From Kibdelosporangium aridum (lineage in GTDB: Bacteria > Actinomycetota > Actinomycetes > Mycobacteriales > Pseudonocardiaceae): a DNA stretch of 64,000 nt. The stretch is taken from the NCBI RefSeq assembly GCF_900176515.1, contig NZ_FWXV01000002.1:744001-808000 (forward strand). Direction: 5' to 3'. Both the position numbers and the translations under genes were made by a program. Positions 27,139-35,574 of this stretch are shown here, one piece after another; positions within the stretch are counted from its first letter, which is position 1, and each line of letters begins with the position of its first letter. The notes beneath the pieces were generated by a model. It did not search any database. It was given only the letters and a program-made list of their open reading frames with translations, and was not told the origin of the DNA.

Positions 27139-27602
27139 GCGGGCACCTCCTCCGGCTTCACAGCCTCGCGCACCACAAGCTGGGCCCGGGTGACCACGAC
27201 GATCTGGTCGCTGGCGTCCCAGATGTCGGCGCGCAGGTTGATGAAGTCGTTGCCCGCGCGGTACATGATGTCGTCGATGTGCACGACGGCACGCAGCTGG
27301 TCGCCGGCGTGCACCTGACGGGTGTAGGTGAAGCGCTGGTCGCCGTGCACCATCCGGCCGTAGTCCAGACCCAGCTCCGGATCGGTGATCACGATGTTGA
27401 TCGCGGCCAGGTTGATGATCGTCAGGAAGGTCGGCGGGGCGACGACATCCGGATACCCGGCGGCCTGTGCGGCAGCCGGGTCGGTGTGCAGCGGGTTGTC
27501 GTCCCCGATCGCCTCTGCGAACTCCCGGATCTTGGCCCGGCTCACCTCGTAGACGGGTGACGCCGGATAAGTACGCCCGATGTAGGAGGTATCGAGAGCC
27601 AT
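27135..27602 (-). CDS. hadA: (3R)-hydroxyacyl-ACP dehydratase subunit HadA (MaoC-like)
   Basis: A 155-residue hot-dog protein (N-terminal FAS1-type dehydratase domain): IGRTYPASPVYEVSRAKIREFA and a GDDNPLHTDP segment. In the HadAB heterodimer this subunit mainly shapes the long acyl-chain channel. ATG start at 27602, 11 bases after the rpmG stop, and coupled to hadB by an ATGA overlap. Confidence 0.9.
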   Translation of the reverse strand: MALDTSYIGRTYPASPVYEVSRAKIREFAEAIGDDNPLHTDPAAAQAAGYPDVVAPPTFLTIINLAAINIVITDPELGLDYGRMVHGDQRFTYTRQVHAGDQLRAVVHIDDIMYRAGNDFINLRADIWDASDQIVVVTRAQLVVREAVKPEEVPA

Positions 27603-27613
27603 GAGGGACTAGC

Positions 27614-27778
27614 TCAGCGAGTTTCCTTGTGCGCGCGGTGGGTGCCGCAGTTCGGGCAGAACTTCTTCAGCTCGATGCGGTCCGGGTCGTTGCGCCGGTT
27701 CTTCTTGGTGATGTAGTTGCGGTGCTTGCACACCTCGCACGCGAGCGTGATCTTCGGTCGCACGTCAGTGGCAGCCAC
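27614..27778 (-). CDS. rpmG: 50S ribosomal protein L33
   Basis: A 54-residue protein beginning at GTG ([17 protein letters not shown]) with AGGAAGG nine bases upstream. It has two CxxC pairs (CEVC and CPNC), the zinc-ribbon form of L33, and ends HRAHKETR. It lies at the head of rpmG-hadA-hadB, directly behind tRNA-Thr and tRNA-Met on the same strand. Confidence 0.95.
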   Translation of the reverse strand: MAATDVRPKITLACEVCKHRNYITKKNRRNDPDRIELKKFCPNCGTHRAHKETR

Positions 27779-27807
27779 AGCAGTACCTTCCTAAGTAAAA
27801 CGAGGGT

Positions 27808-27872
27808 CCCCCAGCCGCCTGGGGGTCCAGGGGGCTTGCCCCCTGGGCGGGGTCTGGGGGCAGCGCCCCCAG
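27808..27872. repeat. cluster of three GC-rich palindromes
   Basis: Three perfect hairpin sequences stand end to end: CCCCCAG-CCGC-CTGGGGG (27808-27825), CCAGGGGGC-TT-GCCCCCTGG (27827-27846) and CTGGGGGC-AGC-GCCCCCAG (27854-27872). They lie between tRNA-Met and rpmG, both read on the minus strand, so they could terminate the tRNA transcript, attenuate the operon, or be a dispersed palindromic repeat. There is no T-run typical of a simple terminator. Confidence 0.75.
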
Positions 27873-27929
27873 TGTAATGCGGAGCAATGTCGGCTCGCGC
27901 TTTCCGCGAGCAGACCACTGCCAATTGCG

Positions 27930-28002
27930 TAGCGGTGGCCGGACTTGAACCGGCGACACAACGATTATGAGCCGTTTGCTCTACCACCTGAGCTACACCG
28001 CC
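27930..28002 (-). tRNA. tRNA-Met (CAT), elongator
   Basis: A 73-base cloverleaf: acceptor GGCGGTG pairs with CACCGCT (one G-U pair at the end), anticodon stem AACGG/TCGTT around CTCATAA gives CAT, T-loop GGTTCAAGTCC. A paired first base and lack of the three GC pairs in the anticodon stem make it an elongator, not an initiator. Confidence 0.95.
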
Positions 28003-28053
28003 ACATGGATCAAGCCGCGATGCCTTTGGTGGACATCACGGCTAGGCCCACAG

Positions 28054-28126
28054 AGCCCCAATACGGAATCGAACCGTAGACCTTCTCCTTACCATGGAGA
28101 CGCTCTACCGACTGAGCTATTGGGGC
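28054..28126 (-). tRNA. tRNA-Thr (GGT)
   Basis: A 73-base cloverleaf: acceptor GCCCCAA/TTGGGGC, anticodon stem TCTCC/GGAGA around ATGGTAA gives GGT, T-arm GGTTCGATTCC. It lies 51 bases upstream of tRNA-Met on the same strand, as in mycobacteria. Confidence 0.96.
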
Positions 28127-28190
28127 GTGCTCTAGGAGCGAGGTGAACTCTACACAACCCTCGCCACGGATTAAAAACCGGGGGCCCCTT

Positions 28191-30797
28191 CTAGGACAAC
28201 AGAGTGAGCACGGTCTCGTCCAACCTGCCCGACGTCTTCGTCGTCCTGGCCTGCAACCAGGCCTCCAGCCTGCTCTCCGACAGCGGACGGGAGATCAGGT
28301 AGCCCTGGATGACGTCACAGCCCATCGCGGACAGCTGGTCGCGTGCCACGTCCTCCTCGACGCCCTCGGCGACCACGGACAGGCCCAGTGAGTGGCCGAG
28401 CTCGACGATCGAACGCACCACCGCGAGGTCGGACAGGTCCGTGCCCATGCCGAACACGAAGCTCTTGTCGATCTTGACCTCGTCCACCGGCAGTTGCCGC
28501 AGGTACGCCAGCGAGCTGTAGCCGGTGCCGAAGTCGTCGACCGCGAGGATCACGCCGAGCGCGTGCAGCCTGCGCAGCACCGGCAGTGCCTTCTGCGGGT
28601 CGGCCATCACGCCGGACTCGGTCAGCTCCAGGGTCAGCAGCTCGGCCGGTACGCCGTAGCGGGACAGCAGGTCCGAGACCTGCTCGGGGAAGTCCTGTTC
28701 GGCGAGGCTGCGCACGGAGATGTTGACCGCGGCCGAGATGCGCAGGCCCTTGTCGAGCCACTTGCGGACCTTGGTCAGCGCCTGCTCCATCACGAACCCG
28801 GTGAGCGCGCCGACCAGGCCGGCGGCCTCGATGGCGGGCACGAACTCGTCCGGGTCGAGGTTGCCGTACTCCGGATGTGTCCAGCGCACCAACGCTTCCA
28901 CGCCGAGCACGTTGCGGCTGGGCAGCGCGACCTTCGGCTGGTAGTGGACCTTGACCTGGCCGGTCTCGACCGCGTGCCGGAACTGGGTGACCAGCTGGAA
29001 CCGGCGCAGGAAGATCTGGCCCATGCTCGGCATGTACGCGCGAACCGGCTCGCCGCCCGCCTTCGCGGCGCGTACCGCCACGTCAGCGTGCTGCAGCAAG
29101 GTGTCCACGTCGATGACCGTCTGCTCGTCTTCCATCGTGGCGGAGACGTAACCGACGACGGCGCCCGCGTCGAGCGTGAGGCGTTCCACGACGTATGGCG
29201 CGATCAGCATGTCCCTCAGGCGTTCCGCGAGGGCGTGCATCTCGTCGATCGGACGGCTGCGCAGCAGAGCCGCGAAGCCCATGCCCTCCAGCCTCGCGAT
29301 CATGCTCTCCGGGCCGAGGGTGTCACGGATCCGGCGCGCCGCCGCGGAGACCATGCGGTCGCCCCAGGCGTAACCCAGCGCGTCGCTGACCGTGGACAGC
29401 ACGTCGAGGTCGACCCGGACGACCATGGCCTGCGGGTCCGAGCGCAACGCCTCGGTCGCGGCCTGCCGGAATCCCGGCCGGTTGAGCAGGCCGGTCAGCG
29501 GATCGTGGTACGCGTCGTGGCGCAGCCTCGACAGCAGCCTGCGGTTGTCCAACGCGGTCGCGAGGTGGCTGGCCATCGTGCCGATCAAGCGCATGTCGGC
29601 CGTACCGAAGCCACGCCAACGACTCTGCCTGTCGTGCGCTTCGACAACGCCAAGCAGGTGGCTCGCGCTCCGCAATGGGACAACAAGCGCTTCCGTCGCG
29701 TCCCTACGCAGCAAGGACTGACGGATCTCGGGCATCGCGTCGATCCGACGGAAATGCCGTACGTGCGAGCCAGGTAGACGCAGCAACGGGTCACCCTTGG
29801 AGCCCGTCACGTCACCAGCGTTCAGTTCTTGCGGCAAGTCCGTGCCCGCGATGATGGTTCGCATCGGCGCTTGCGGATCGAACCTGATGTGCAGCACGAC
29901 TCTGGTCGCGGACAGCTGGTCCTTGATCCGTTCGGCGATCGCGTGCCACTCGTCGTTGGCGACGCCCGCGGCGATGTCGTCGAGGCCGGACGCCGGTTTC
30001 GCGGCGGCTTGCTGGCCCGAGCGCGCGACGATCAAGCTGACCTGGGACAGCGCCTCAAGATCACGTTGGTCGCGGAGCAGGCCGGAGTAGGCGACGTACA
30101 GCGCACCGAAGCCGGACAGCGCAAGCAGGATCAGCGGCCAGCCGCCCTCTTCCTGCACGGTCACCACGTAACCGACGACACCGACCGCGGAGTTGACCAT
30201 GCCAAGCACGAGCGTGCGGCCAACCAGCAGGATGCCCGCGGAAAGCCGCATCCGCCTGCCGAGGACGTGCACCGTGACCAGCCCGAGCAGCGTGCTCGAG
30301 ACAGGCGCGGCGAATGCGCCGACAAACGCGCCCGCCCAACTGGGGCCGACGCCGTCGAGGCCAAGTTGGAAAGCGTGCAGCACGGCGAACGCGGTGCTGA
30401 TTTCGATCACCAGCACGCCCGCGTTGTAGAGCACGCGGTCATGCACGCCACGGATAAGGAGAGTGCTGACGCCCGCGATGACGTGCGCGAGCAGCACGAG
30501 TTCGAAGGGCGCGACGAACAGGCCGATGGCGAGCGGGATCTCGGTGAACGAGATCGACCAGCTCACGCCACTGCGGACGTCGACGTTGATGGCGAGCTGC
30601 TCGGCCACAAGGAAGCCGACGACCAGCAACAACCCGGTCCAGATGTGGCCGGTGTTGTAGTCGGTCGGCGGGAGCCACCACGAGACAAGGAGGGCCCCGA
30701 GCAAACCGAGGATGACAACGCTGACAGAGTAGAAACGGAAACGACGGACAAGCGGGGTCTCATCTACCGGCTCCACGGCATCCGGTCGCTCCGCCAT
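28191..30797 (-). CDS. membrane GGDEF-EAL protein, probable cyclic-di-GMP phosphodiesterase
   Basis: An 868-residue protein: about six to eight membrane helices (residues 20-255), a GAF-like domain (about 265-425), a GGDEF-like domain (about 430-590) and an EAL domain (about 600-855). The GGDEF signature has decayed to EGMGF (in RLEGMGFAALL), so cyclase activity is unlikely. The EAL domain looks active: EALVRW, ELTES, DDFGTGYSS, KIDKSF, VAEGVE and QGYLISRP. The expected reaction is hydrolysis of cyclic di-GMP, perhaps gated by the degenerate domain binding GTP. ATG 30797 is chosen because GAGGAGG precedes it; a 19-codon longer GTG start has no such site. It stands alone downstream of a long non-coding stretch. 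Confidence 0.88.
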   Translation of the reverse strand: MAERPDAVEPVDETPLVRRFRFYSVSVVILGLLGALLVSWWLPPTDYNTGHIWTGLLLVVGFLVAEQLAINVDVRSGVSWSISFTEIPLAIGLFVAPFELVLLAHVIAGVSTLLIRGVHDRVLYNAGVLVIEISTAFAVLHAFQLGLDGVGPSWAGAFVGAFAAPVSSTLLGLVTVHVLGRRMRLSAGILLVGRTLVLGMVNSAVGVVGYVVTVQEEGGWPLILLALSGFGALYVAYSGLLRDQRDLEALSQVSLIVARSGQQAAAKPASGLDDIAAGVANDEWHAIAERIKDQLSATRVVLHIRFDPQAPMRTIIAGTDLPQELNAGDVTGSKGDPLLRLPGSHVRHFRRIDAMPEIRQSLLRRDATEALVVPLRSASHLLGVVEAHDRQSRWRGFGTADMRLIGTMASHLATALDNRRLLSRLRHDAYHDPLTGLLNRPGFRQAATEALRSDPQAMVVRVDLDVLSTVSDALGYAWGDRMVSAAARRIRDTLGPESMIARLEGMGFAALLRSRPIDEMHALAERLRDMLIAPYVVERLTLDAGAVVGYVSATMEDEQTVIDVDTLLQHADVAVRAAKAGGEPVRAYMPSMGQIFLRRFQLVTQFRHAVETGQVKVHYQPKVALPSRNVLGVEALVRWTHPEYGNLDPDEFVPAIEAAGLVGALTGFVMEQALTKVRKWLDKGLRISAAVNISVRSLAEQDFPEQVSDLLSRYGVPAELLTLELTESGVMADPQKALPVLRRLHALGVILAVDDFGTGYSSLAYLRQLPVDEVKIDKSFVFGMGTDLSDLAVVRSIVELGHSLGLSVVAEGVEEDVARDQLSAMGCDVIQGYLISRPLSESRLEAWLQARTTKTSGRLDETVLTLLS

Positions 30798-31599
30798 GCC
30801 GCCTCCTCGTCCGACCGGGGTACGGGCATCTCGGGTACGTCGCGGCATCACCACAGCGTCACCACAGCTTGCGCAGTCGGGCTACTGTACCCCGATCAGG
30901 CGAAATAGCCACCCATTCCGACGGCACAGAGTCCCCGCCGACCTCGCGAACCGGTGACAACCAGGCGCGTTCGTGCCGCACCACGGACATGACGTTGATC
31001 ACTTTCCAACCCCTTGGACGGCAGGCGAAGTTTCCACGCCTGAACCGGCTGGTAGCGAAGAATCCGCGGCGGAACGATGCCGCGACGCAGACTTTATCCG
31101 GCCACCACCAACGTTGAGACCAATCTGTTATCGCGACCACAACCAACTACGCCCATCTGGGGTAACGAAGCAACCACAACAAGATCATCGGACGCCAGTC
31201 AGTCCACACAGGACCCATCCCGCCGCCACCCGGCCGAACGGGCCAGCGCTCTCGCGTCCAAAACAACGCCCCAACCAAGTCCCGCCCTGAAATCAGACAG
31301 ACCCGAAGAACCACGCACGGTAGCCCCAACAACACGAAGCAAGCCAAAACCCGAAGAGCCCGGAAACAAACAAGACCACATCCACAGAGAGCCAAGCCCG
31401 CAGCCGAAGCGACAAAGCGCCACCGACCGCACAAGGCCCAAAGAGGTCCGGAACAACAGGCCAAAGCCACAAAGGGCCAAGCCTGAGGCTGAAGCGGCAA
31501 AGCCGCCTGCGTTGGTCCAAGCAAAAAGTGCCCAGCGCTGGTTCAGAAGGAACAAGCACCGTGGGGGGCTTGGGGGGCTCGGCCCCCCAAAATAATGGA
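30798..31599. other. non-coding stretch with extreme T-poor tract
   Basis: No convincing gene occurs between the GGDEF-EAL gene and tRNA-Tyr. The segment 31261-31500 holds only 8 T in 240 bases on the plus strand, so both strands lack stop codons by composition and show open frames without gene-like features. Imperfect internal repeats are visible, for example AAAGCCACAAAGGGCCAAGC near 31463 and CACAGAGAGCCAAGCC near 31383, each followed by a GCxGAAGCG-x-CAAAG motif. A 17-base GC palindrome (GGGGGGCTCGGCCCCCC) ends it near 31573-31589. The promoter of the GGDEF-EAL gene must lie near 30800-30900, but I cannot place it. Confidence 0.6.
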
Positions 31600-31641
31600 G
31601 GGCGACCCTGCGAAGTTGCAAAGCAACGAGCAGGGTCGCCC
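31600..31641 (-). terminator. intrinsic terminator behind tRNA-Tyr
   Basis: A perfect 12-base-pair stem GGGCGACCCTGC / GCAGGGTCGCCC, with an inner GTTGC/GCAAC stem in the loop, starts 8 bases after the tRNA-Tyr 3' end. On the minus strand it is followed by TCCATTATTTT. Confidence 0.85.
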
Positions 31642-31649
31642 AGAGCCCG

Positions 31650-31730
31650 TGGCGGGTGACGGATTTGAACCGCCGTAGCTTGCGCGGCTGATTTACAGTC
31701 AGCTCCCTTTGGCCACTCGGGCAACCCGCC
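31650..31730 (-). tRNA. tRNA-Tyr (GTA)
   Basis: An 81-base class II tRNA: acceptor GGCGGGT/ACCCGCC, anticodon stem GCTGA/TCAGC around CTGTAAA gives GTA, a long variable arm (about CGCGCAAGCTACG) and T-loop GGTTCAAATCC. It is followed by its own terminator. Confidence 0.96.
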
Positions 31731-31844
31731 GGGGTGAGGAAACTGTACCCAACGCCCTGAGCCGGGTGCCAACGGGTATCCCGTTGCGCGTTCAGCGGTA
31801 GCATCGCCTGGGTTTTTGGTGGATCGACTCGGAGGTGCGGTGAC

Positions 31845-32336
31845 GTGGCGGACCCGTCGTTCGACGTGGTGAGCAAGGTCGACCGGCAGGAGGTGACCAA
31901 CGCGATCAACCAGGCCGGCAAGGAGCTGTCGACCCGGTTCGACTTCCGTGGCACCGGCGCCAAGATCGACTGGACGGGTGAGGAGTCGCTTTCCGTCGAG
32001 GCCGAGACCGAGGAGCGGTGTCTTGCCGCGATCGAGGTCTTCAAGGAGAAGCTGATCAAGCGCGGGATCTCGTTGAAGGCGTTCGAGTCCGACGAGCCCA
32101 AGCCGTCGGGCAAGATCTACAAGGCGTCCGGCAAGATCCTGCAGGGCATCGCGGCCGACAAGGCCAAGGAGATCGCCAAGGCGGTCCGTGACGAGGGCCC
32201 GAAGGGTGTTCAGGCGCAGATCCAGGGTGATCAGCTCCGGGTGTCCGGCAAGAAGAAGGACCACCTGCAGGATGTGATCGCGTTGTTGAAGAACAAGGAT
32301 TTCGGGATCGCCCTCCAGTTCACCAACTACCGCTGA
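31845..32336 (+). CDS. yajQ: YajQ-family nucleotide-binding protein
   Basis: A 163-residue protein typical of the family: [20 protein letters not shown] at the start, [15 protein letters not shown], and [16 protein letters not shown] ... [11 protein letters not shown] at the end. YajQ proteins have two ferredoxin-like domains; some bind cyclic di-GMP and act with a transcription factor, others bind tRNA or ATP. GTG start after GGAGGTG. Its stop and the next ATG share a base (TGATG), coupling it to rmlA. A cyclic-di-GMP phosphodiesterase gene lies 1 kb upstream on the other strand. Confidence 0.95.
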   Translation: MADPSFDVVSKVDRQEVTNAINQAGKELSTRFDFRGTGAKIDWTGEESLSVEAETEERCLAAIEVFKEKLIKRGISLKAFESDEPKPSGKIYKASGKILQGIAADKAKEIAKAVRDEGPKGVQAQIQGDQLRVSGKKKDHLQDVIALLKNKDFGIALQFTNYR

Positions 32337-33220
32337 TGCGCGGCATCGTTCTCGCCGGGGGGAGCGGGACCCGGCTGCACCCGATCACGCAGGCTGTCTC
32401 CAAGCAGTTGCTGCCGGTGTACGACAAGCCGATGATCTACTACCCGCTTTCGGTGTTGATGCTCGCGGGGATCCGGGACATCCTGGTCATCTCGACGCCT
32501 GCCGACCTGCCGCAGTTCGAGCGGCTGCTCGGGGATGGTTCGCAGTTCGGCGTGAACTTCTCGTATGCCGAGCAGGCCGCACCGAACGGTCTGGCTGAGG
32601 CGTTCATCATCGGTGCTGATTTCGTCGGGGACGATTCTGTCGCGTTGGTGTTGGGCGACAACATCTTCTACGGCCAGGGCTTCTCGAAGATCCTGCGGGT
32701 CGAGGCGTGGTCGTTGGACGGCGCCACGCTCTTCGGTTACCCGGTCAAGGATCCGCAGCGGTACGGCGTCGGTCAGGTCGACGGTTCCGGCAAGCTGATC
32801 TCCATCGAGGAGAAGCCGGCCGTGCCCAAGTCGAACCGGGCCATCACCGGCCTGTACTTCTACGACAACCAGGTCGTGGAGATCGCCAAGGGACTGACGC
32901 CGTCAGCTCGCGGTGAGTTGGAGATCACCGACGTGAACGTGGCGTACCTGCGTCAGAACCGCGCCAAGCTGGTCGATCTGGGCCGTGGGTTCGCGTGGTT
33001 GGACACGGGTACGCACGATTCGCTGCTGGAGGCCGGTCAGTTCGTGCAGGTGCTTGAGCACCGGCAGGGTGTGCGCATCGCGTGCCTCGAGGAGGTCGCG
33101 TTGACCATGGGGTACATCACTGCCGACGAGTGCTACGCGCTTGGCGCGAAGCTGGCCAAGTCCGGCTACGGCGACTACGTGATGGCCGTCGCCCGCGCCG
33201 CTGGGTCAACGGGGAGCTAG
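32336..33220 (+). CDS. rmlA: glucose-1-phosphate thymidylyltransferase
   Basis: A 294-residue sugar nucleotidyltransferase with the GGSGTRLHP loop, [15 protein letters not shown], the metal-binding [18 protein letters not shown] and [13 protein letters not shown]. It makes dTDP-glucose, the first step to dTDP-rhamnose and to deoxysugars of natural products. It is translationally coupled to yajQ, an unusual partner; rmlBCD are not in the window. Its last 15 bases overlap the convergent anti-sigma gene. Confidence 0.95.
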   Translation: MRGIVLAGGSGTRLHPITQAVSKQLLPVYDKPMIYYPLSVLMLAGIRDILVISTPADLPQFERLLGDGSQFGVNFSYAEQAAPNGLAEAFIIGADFVGDDSVALVLGDNIFYGQGFSKILRVEAWSLDGATLFGYPVKDPQRYGVGQVDGSGKLISIEEKPAVPKSNRAITGLYFYDNQVVEIAKGLTPSARGELEITDVNVAYLRQNRAKLVDLGRGFAWLDTGTHDSLLEAGQFVQVLEHRQGVRIACLEEVALTMGYITADECYALGAKLAKSGYGDYVMAVARAAGSTGS

Positions 33221-34150
33221 TGCCGGGCCTGCGTCCAGCAGGTCGTAGCCGAGTTCGACGTCGCCGCGGATCATCACGTCGACCGCGCGCGGTTCTCGTC
33301 TGTCCGCCATGAGCAGGCAGAACTGGATCACGTCCATGGTCATTTCGACCGTGACGCCGATGATCTGGCCGCCGAGCGGCAGCGTCCACGTGCCGCCGCC
33401 GGGCCCGGCGAGCACGAGCCGGACGGCGTTGCCTGGGCGGGCGACGCGGCGGTACGCGGCTGCGTGCGGGAGCAGGCGCGCGGCGAAGTCCGCGATGGTG
33501 TGCAGGTGATCCGGTGGCGGCGGGGGCAGGTCTTTGTTTGTCACCAAAGCGATGTCCCGGGCGTGGATCCACGTTTCGTACGCACGCGACAGCATCAAGT
33601 CGGGCGGCAGTGACTTCTTGGTCAACGCCTGGCAGATCCCTTCGGCTTGGCGTCGCCATTCCCGCCATGCCGCGTCTTGGCTGCGCGGCATGGCCAGCAG
33701 CACGTCTGTGCGTGAGTCCGGGTCTTCGCCGGGCTGCACCGGGGGGTGGACGTGCAGTCCGAGGTGGTCGGCGACCAGGTTGTCGGTCGCGGTCAGGTGC
33801 ACCACCAGATCCAGGACGCTCCACGGCTCGTGCGCCACGACTCCTGTCCATTGGTGCGCGTCGATTTCTTTGAGCAGTGCGTCAAGTGCGGCGACGGTGG
33901 CCGCGTAAGCCTTGGCATAGCGCGGAATGTCGAGCGCGCCCACGGCGGTGACCACTTTCTCCCGCACTCGCTTCGGTGGCGGGGATCCTTTGCCGGCAAG
34001 GGATTGGGTGGCTTCAGCGAGTCCACGGACTTCGGCCCGGCACGTTTCGCAGCTCCGCAGGTGATCCTCGACGGCGTCCGACTCGAGACTGTCGCACGCG
34101 TGCATCGTCCAGGCAGCAAGCAGCGACGACACTGCCGCGTGGTCACTCAC
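33206..34150 (-). CDS. zinc-binding anti-sigma factor fused to a mycothiol-type maleylpyruvate isomerase (DinB-like) domain
   Basis: A 314-residue soluble protein. The N-terminus has an anti-sigma zinc motif HLRSCETC (H30, C34, C37; C19 may be the fourth ligand or a redox partner). Residues about 75-230 resemble the mycothiol-dependent maleylpyruvate isomerase fold: [14 protein letters not shown] and [10 protein letters not shown] supply the metal-site histidines. A C-terminal SCP2/MDMPI-type domain follows. It begins at a GTG overlapping the sigma-factor stop (GTGA), the normal sigma/anti-sigma arrangement. No membrane segment is seen, so signalling is cytoplasmic, plausibly thiol or metal linked (inference). 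Confidence 0.83.
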   Translation of the reverse strand: MSDHAAVSSLLAAWTMHACDSLESDAVEDHLRSCETCRAEVRGLAEATQSLAGKGSPPPKRVREKVVTAVGALDIPRYAKAYAATVAALDALLKEIDAHQWTGVVAHEPWSVLDLVVHLTATDNLVADHLGLHVHPPVQPGEDPDSRTDVLLAMPRSQDAAWREWRRQAEGICQALTKKSLPPDLMLSRAYETWIHARDIALVTNKDLPPPPPDHLHTIADFAARLLPHAAAYRRVARPGNAVRLVLAGPGGGTWTLPLGGQIIGVTVEMTMDVIQFCLLMADRREPRAVDVMIRGDVELGYDLLDAGPALAPR

Positions 34151-34605
34151 AGCACCGCCGCCAGCTCGCGCAGACCGGCCCGCAGCCGGGATTTCGCTGT
34201 GCCCGCTGGGATTCCGAGCTCGATGGCGATCTGCTGGTACGTCCGGCCGTTGAAGTAGGCCAGTTCGAGGGCCTGTCTGGTCAGGTCCGGAAGGGACGCC
34301 AACACGACGGGTCGTTCGACGGTCACTCGCTGGGCGGGAATGTTGTTGTTACGCAACCATTCCACCGCGTGCCGATGAGCGAGCACGGCCAGCCAGCACC
34401 CCAGGCTCGCCTGACCGGGCTGATACGAGAGCGGACGACGCCATAGGCTCACGAACACATTGACGGTGATGTCCTCGGCAACCGTTGCATCCGATGTGAC
34501 GCTCAGCGCGACCGCGTACACCGCCGCGCTGTGCAGGTCGTACACCTCGGCGAGCGCGTTGTGGTCGCCGTAGGCCAACCGCTGCCGGATGTCACCGTCC
34601 ACCAT
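34147..34605 (-). CDS. ECF-family RNA polymerase sigma factor
   Basis: A 152-residue short ECF sigma factor: region 2 (ALAEVYDLHSAAVYAVALSV, DITVNVFVSLWR) and region 4 (LTRQALELAYFNGRTYQQIAIELGIPAGTAKSRLR). I chose the ATG at 34605, which begins the sigma fold (MVDGDIRQRL); the frame remains open upstream towards htpX but that part is arginine-rich and unlike the family. It is coupled to its anti-sigma factor downstream. htpX ends 46 bases upstream on the same strand and could be in the same operon. Confidence 0.88.
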   Translation of the reverse strand: MVDGDIRQRLAYGDHNALAEVYDLHSAAVYAVALSVTSDATVAEDITVNVFVSLWRRPLSYQPGQASLGCWLAVLAHRHAVEWLRNNNIPAQRVTVERPVVLASLPDLTRQALELAYFNGRTYQQIAIELGIPAGTAKSRLRAGLRELAAVL

Positions 34606-34651
34606 GACTCGGACAATCCCAGCGGAAGCGGTTCTGTTACACCGCCAGACG

Positions 34652-35515
34652 TCACAGTCCGCGACGTGCCATGTCCTCCAGTCGCCGGATTCGCTCGGCG
34701 ATCGGCGGATGCGTGTCGAACAGCCGTGCAAGTTGTTCACCCGGCCGGAACGGGTTGGCGATCATCAGATGCGACTGTGACGCGATCGCCGGTTCGGGCG
34801 CCAACGGGGCCTGCTGCGTGCCGATCTCGAGCTTGCGCAACGCCGAAGCGAGCGCGAGCGGATCACCGGTCAGCTCGGCGCCGGACTCGTCTGCCTGGTA
34901 CTCCCGTGAACGGCTGATCGCCATCCGCACGACGCCGGCGGCGACCGGGCCGAGAATCGCGATCGCCAGCATCGCCAACGGGTTCGGCCGGTCCTCGTCG
35001 TCGCCGCCGAACAGGCCGAACAGCATCGCGAAGTTGGCGAGGAAGCTGATCACGCTGGCCAGCGCGCCCGCGACACACGAGATCAGGATGTCGCGGTTGT
35101 AGACGTGCGACAGTTCATGCCCCAGCACGGCGCGAAGTTCACGCTCGTTGAGGATCTCCAGGATCCCTGTGGTGCAACACACTGCGGCGTTGCGCGGGTT
35201 ACGGCCCGTCGCGAACGCGTTGGGCGCCTGCGTCGGGCTGATGTACAGCCGTGGCATCGGCTGGCGCGCGGCGTTCGCGAGCTCACGCACGATCCGGTAC
35301 ATCGCAGGCTGTTCCCATTGCGATACCGGGCGTGCACGCATCGCCCGCAGCGCGATCTTGTCGGAGTTGAAGTACGCGTATGCGTTCACCCCGAGGGCGA
35401 TCAGCAGTCCGATGATCAGCGCAGTGCGCCCGAACAGGGAGCTGACCAGCAGGATGAGAGCACTCATGCCGCCCAGCAGGAGCGCTGTCTTCAACCCGTT
35501 GTAGTGACCGTGCAC
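34652..35515 (-). CDS. htpX: membrane zinc metalloprotease HtpX
   Basis: A 287-residue M48 protease: two N-terminal membrane helices, zinc-binding HELSH (133-137), two further hydrophobic segments and the third ligand glutamate in [13 protein letters not shown]. The stretch [20 protein letters not shown] is nearly identical to mycobacterial HtpX. It degrades damaged membrane proteins. GTG 35515 is preferred because AAGGAGG lies seven bases upstream. An ECF sigma/anti-sigma pair follows on the same strand. Confidence 0.95.
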   Translation of the reverse strand: MHGHYNGLKTALLLGGMSALILLVSSLFGRTALIIGLLIALGVNAYAYFNSDKIALRAMRARPVSQWEQPAMYRIVRELANAARQPMPRLYISPTQAPNAFATGRNPRNAAVCCTTGILEILNERELRAVLGHELSHVYNRDILISCVAGALASVISFLANFAMLFGLFGGDDEDRPNPLAMLAIAILGPVAAGVVRMAISRSREYQADESGAELTGDPLALASALRKLEIGTQQAPLAPEPAIASQSHLMIANPFRPGEQLARLFDTHPPIAERIRRLEDMARRGL

Positions 35516-35574
35516 GGTGCCCTCCTTCCCCACTTCCTTTCAAAACAACGCTCTCGTAGGAAGGGAAGTTCCTG

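Noticed and set aside
30859..31146. Minus-strand frame of 95 residues upstream of the GGDEF-EAL gene.
   Set aside because: Arg/Trp-rich sequence without ribosome site; it overlaps the probable promoter region and resembles nothing known.
31077..31595. Plus-strand frame of 172 residues upstream of tRNA-Tyr.
   Set aside because: It follows from the lack of T in this tract, which removes stop codons. Composition is Pro/Lys/Arg low complexity, with no ribosome site or family resemblance.
31293..32264. Minus-strand frames of 304-323 residues through the same tract.
   Set aside because: They run through tRNA-Tyr and into the antisense of yajQ; the region is open on this strand because A is depleted.
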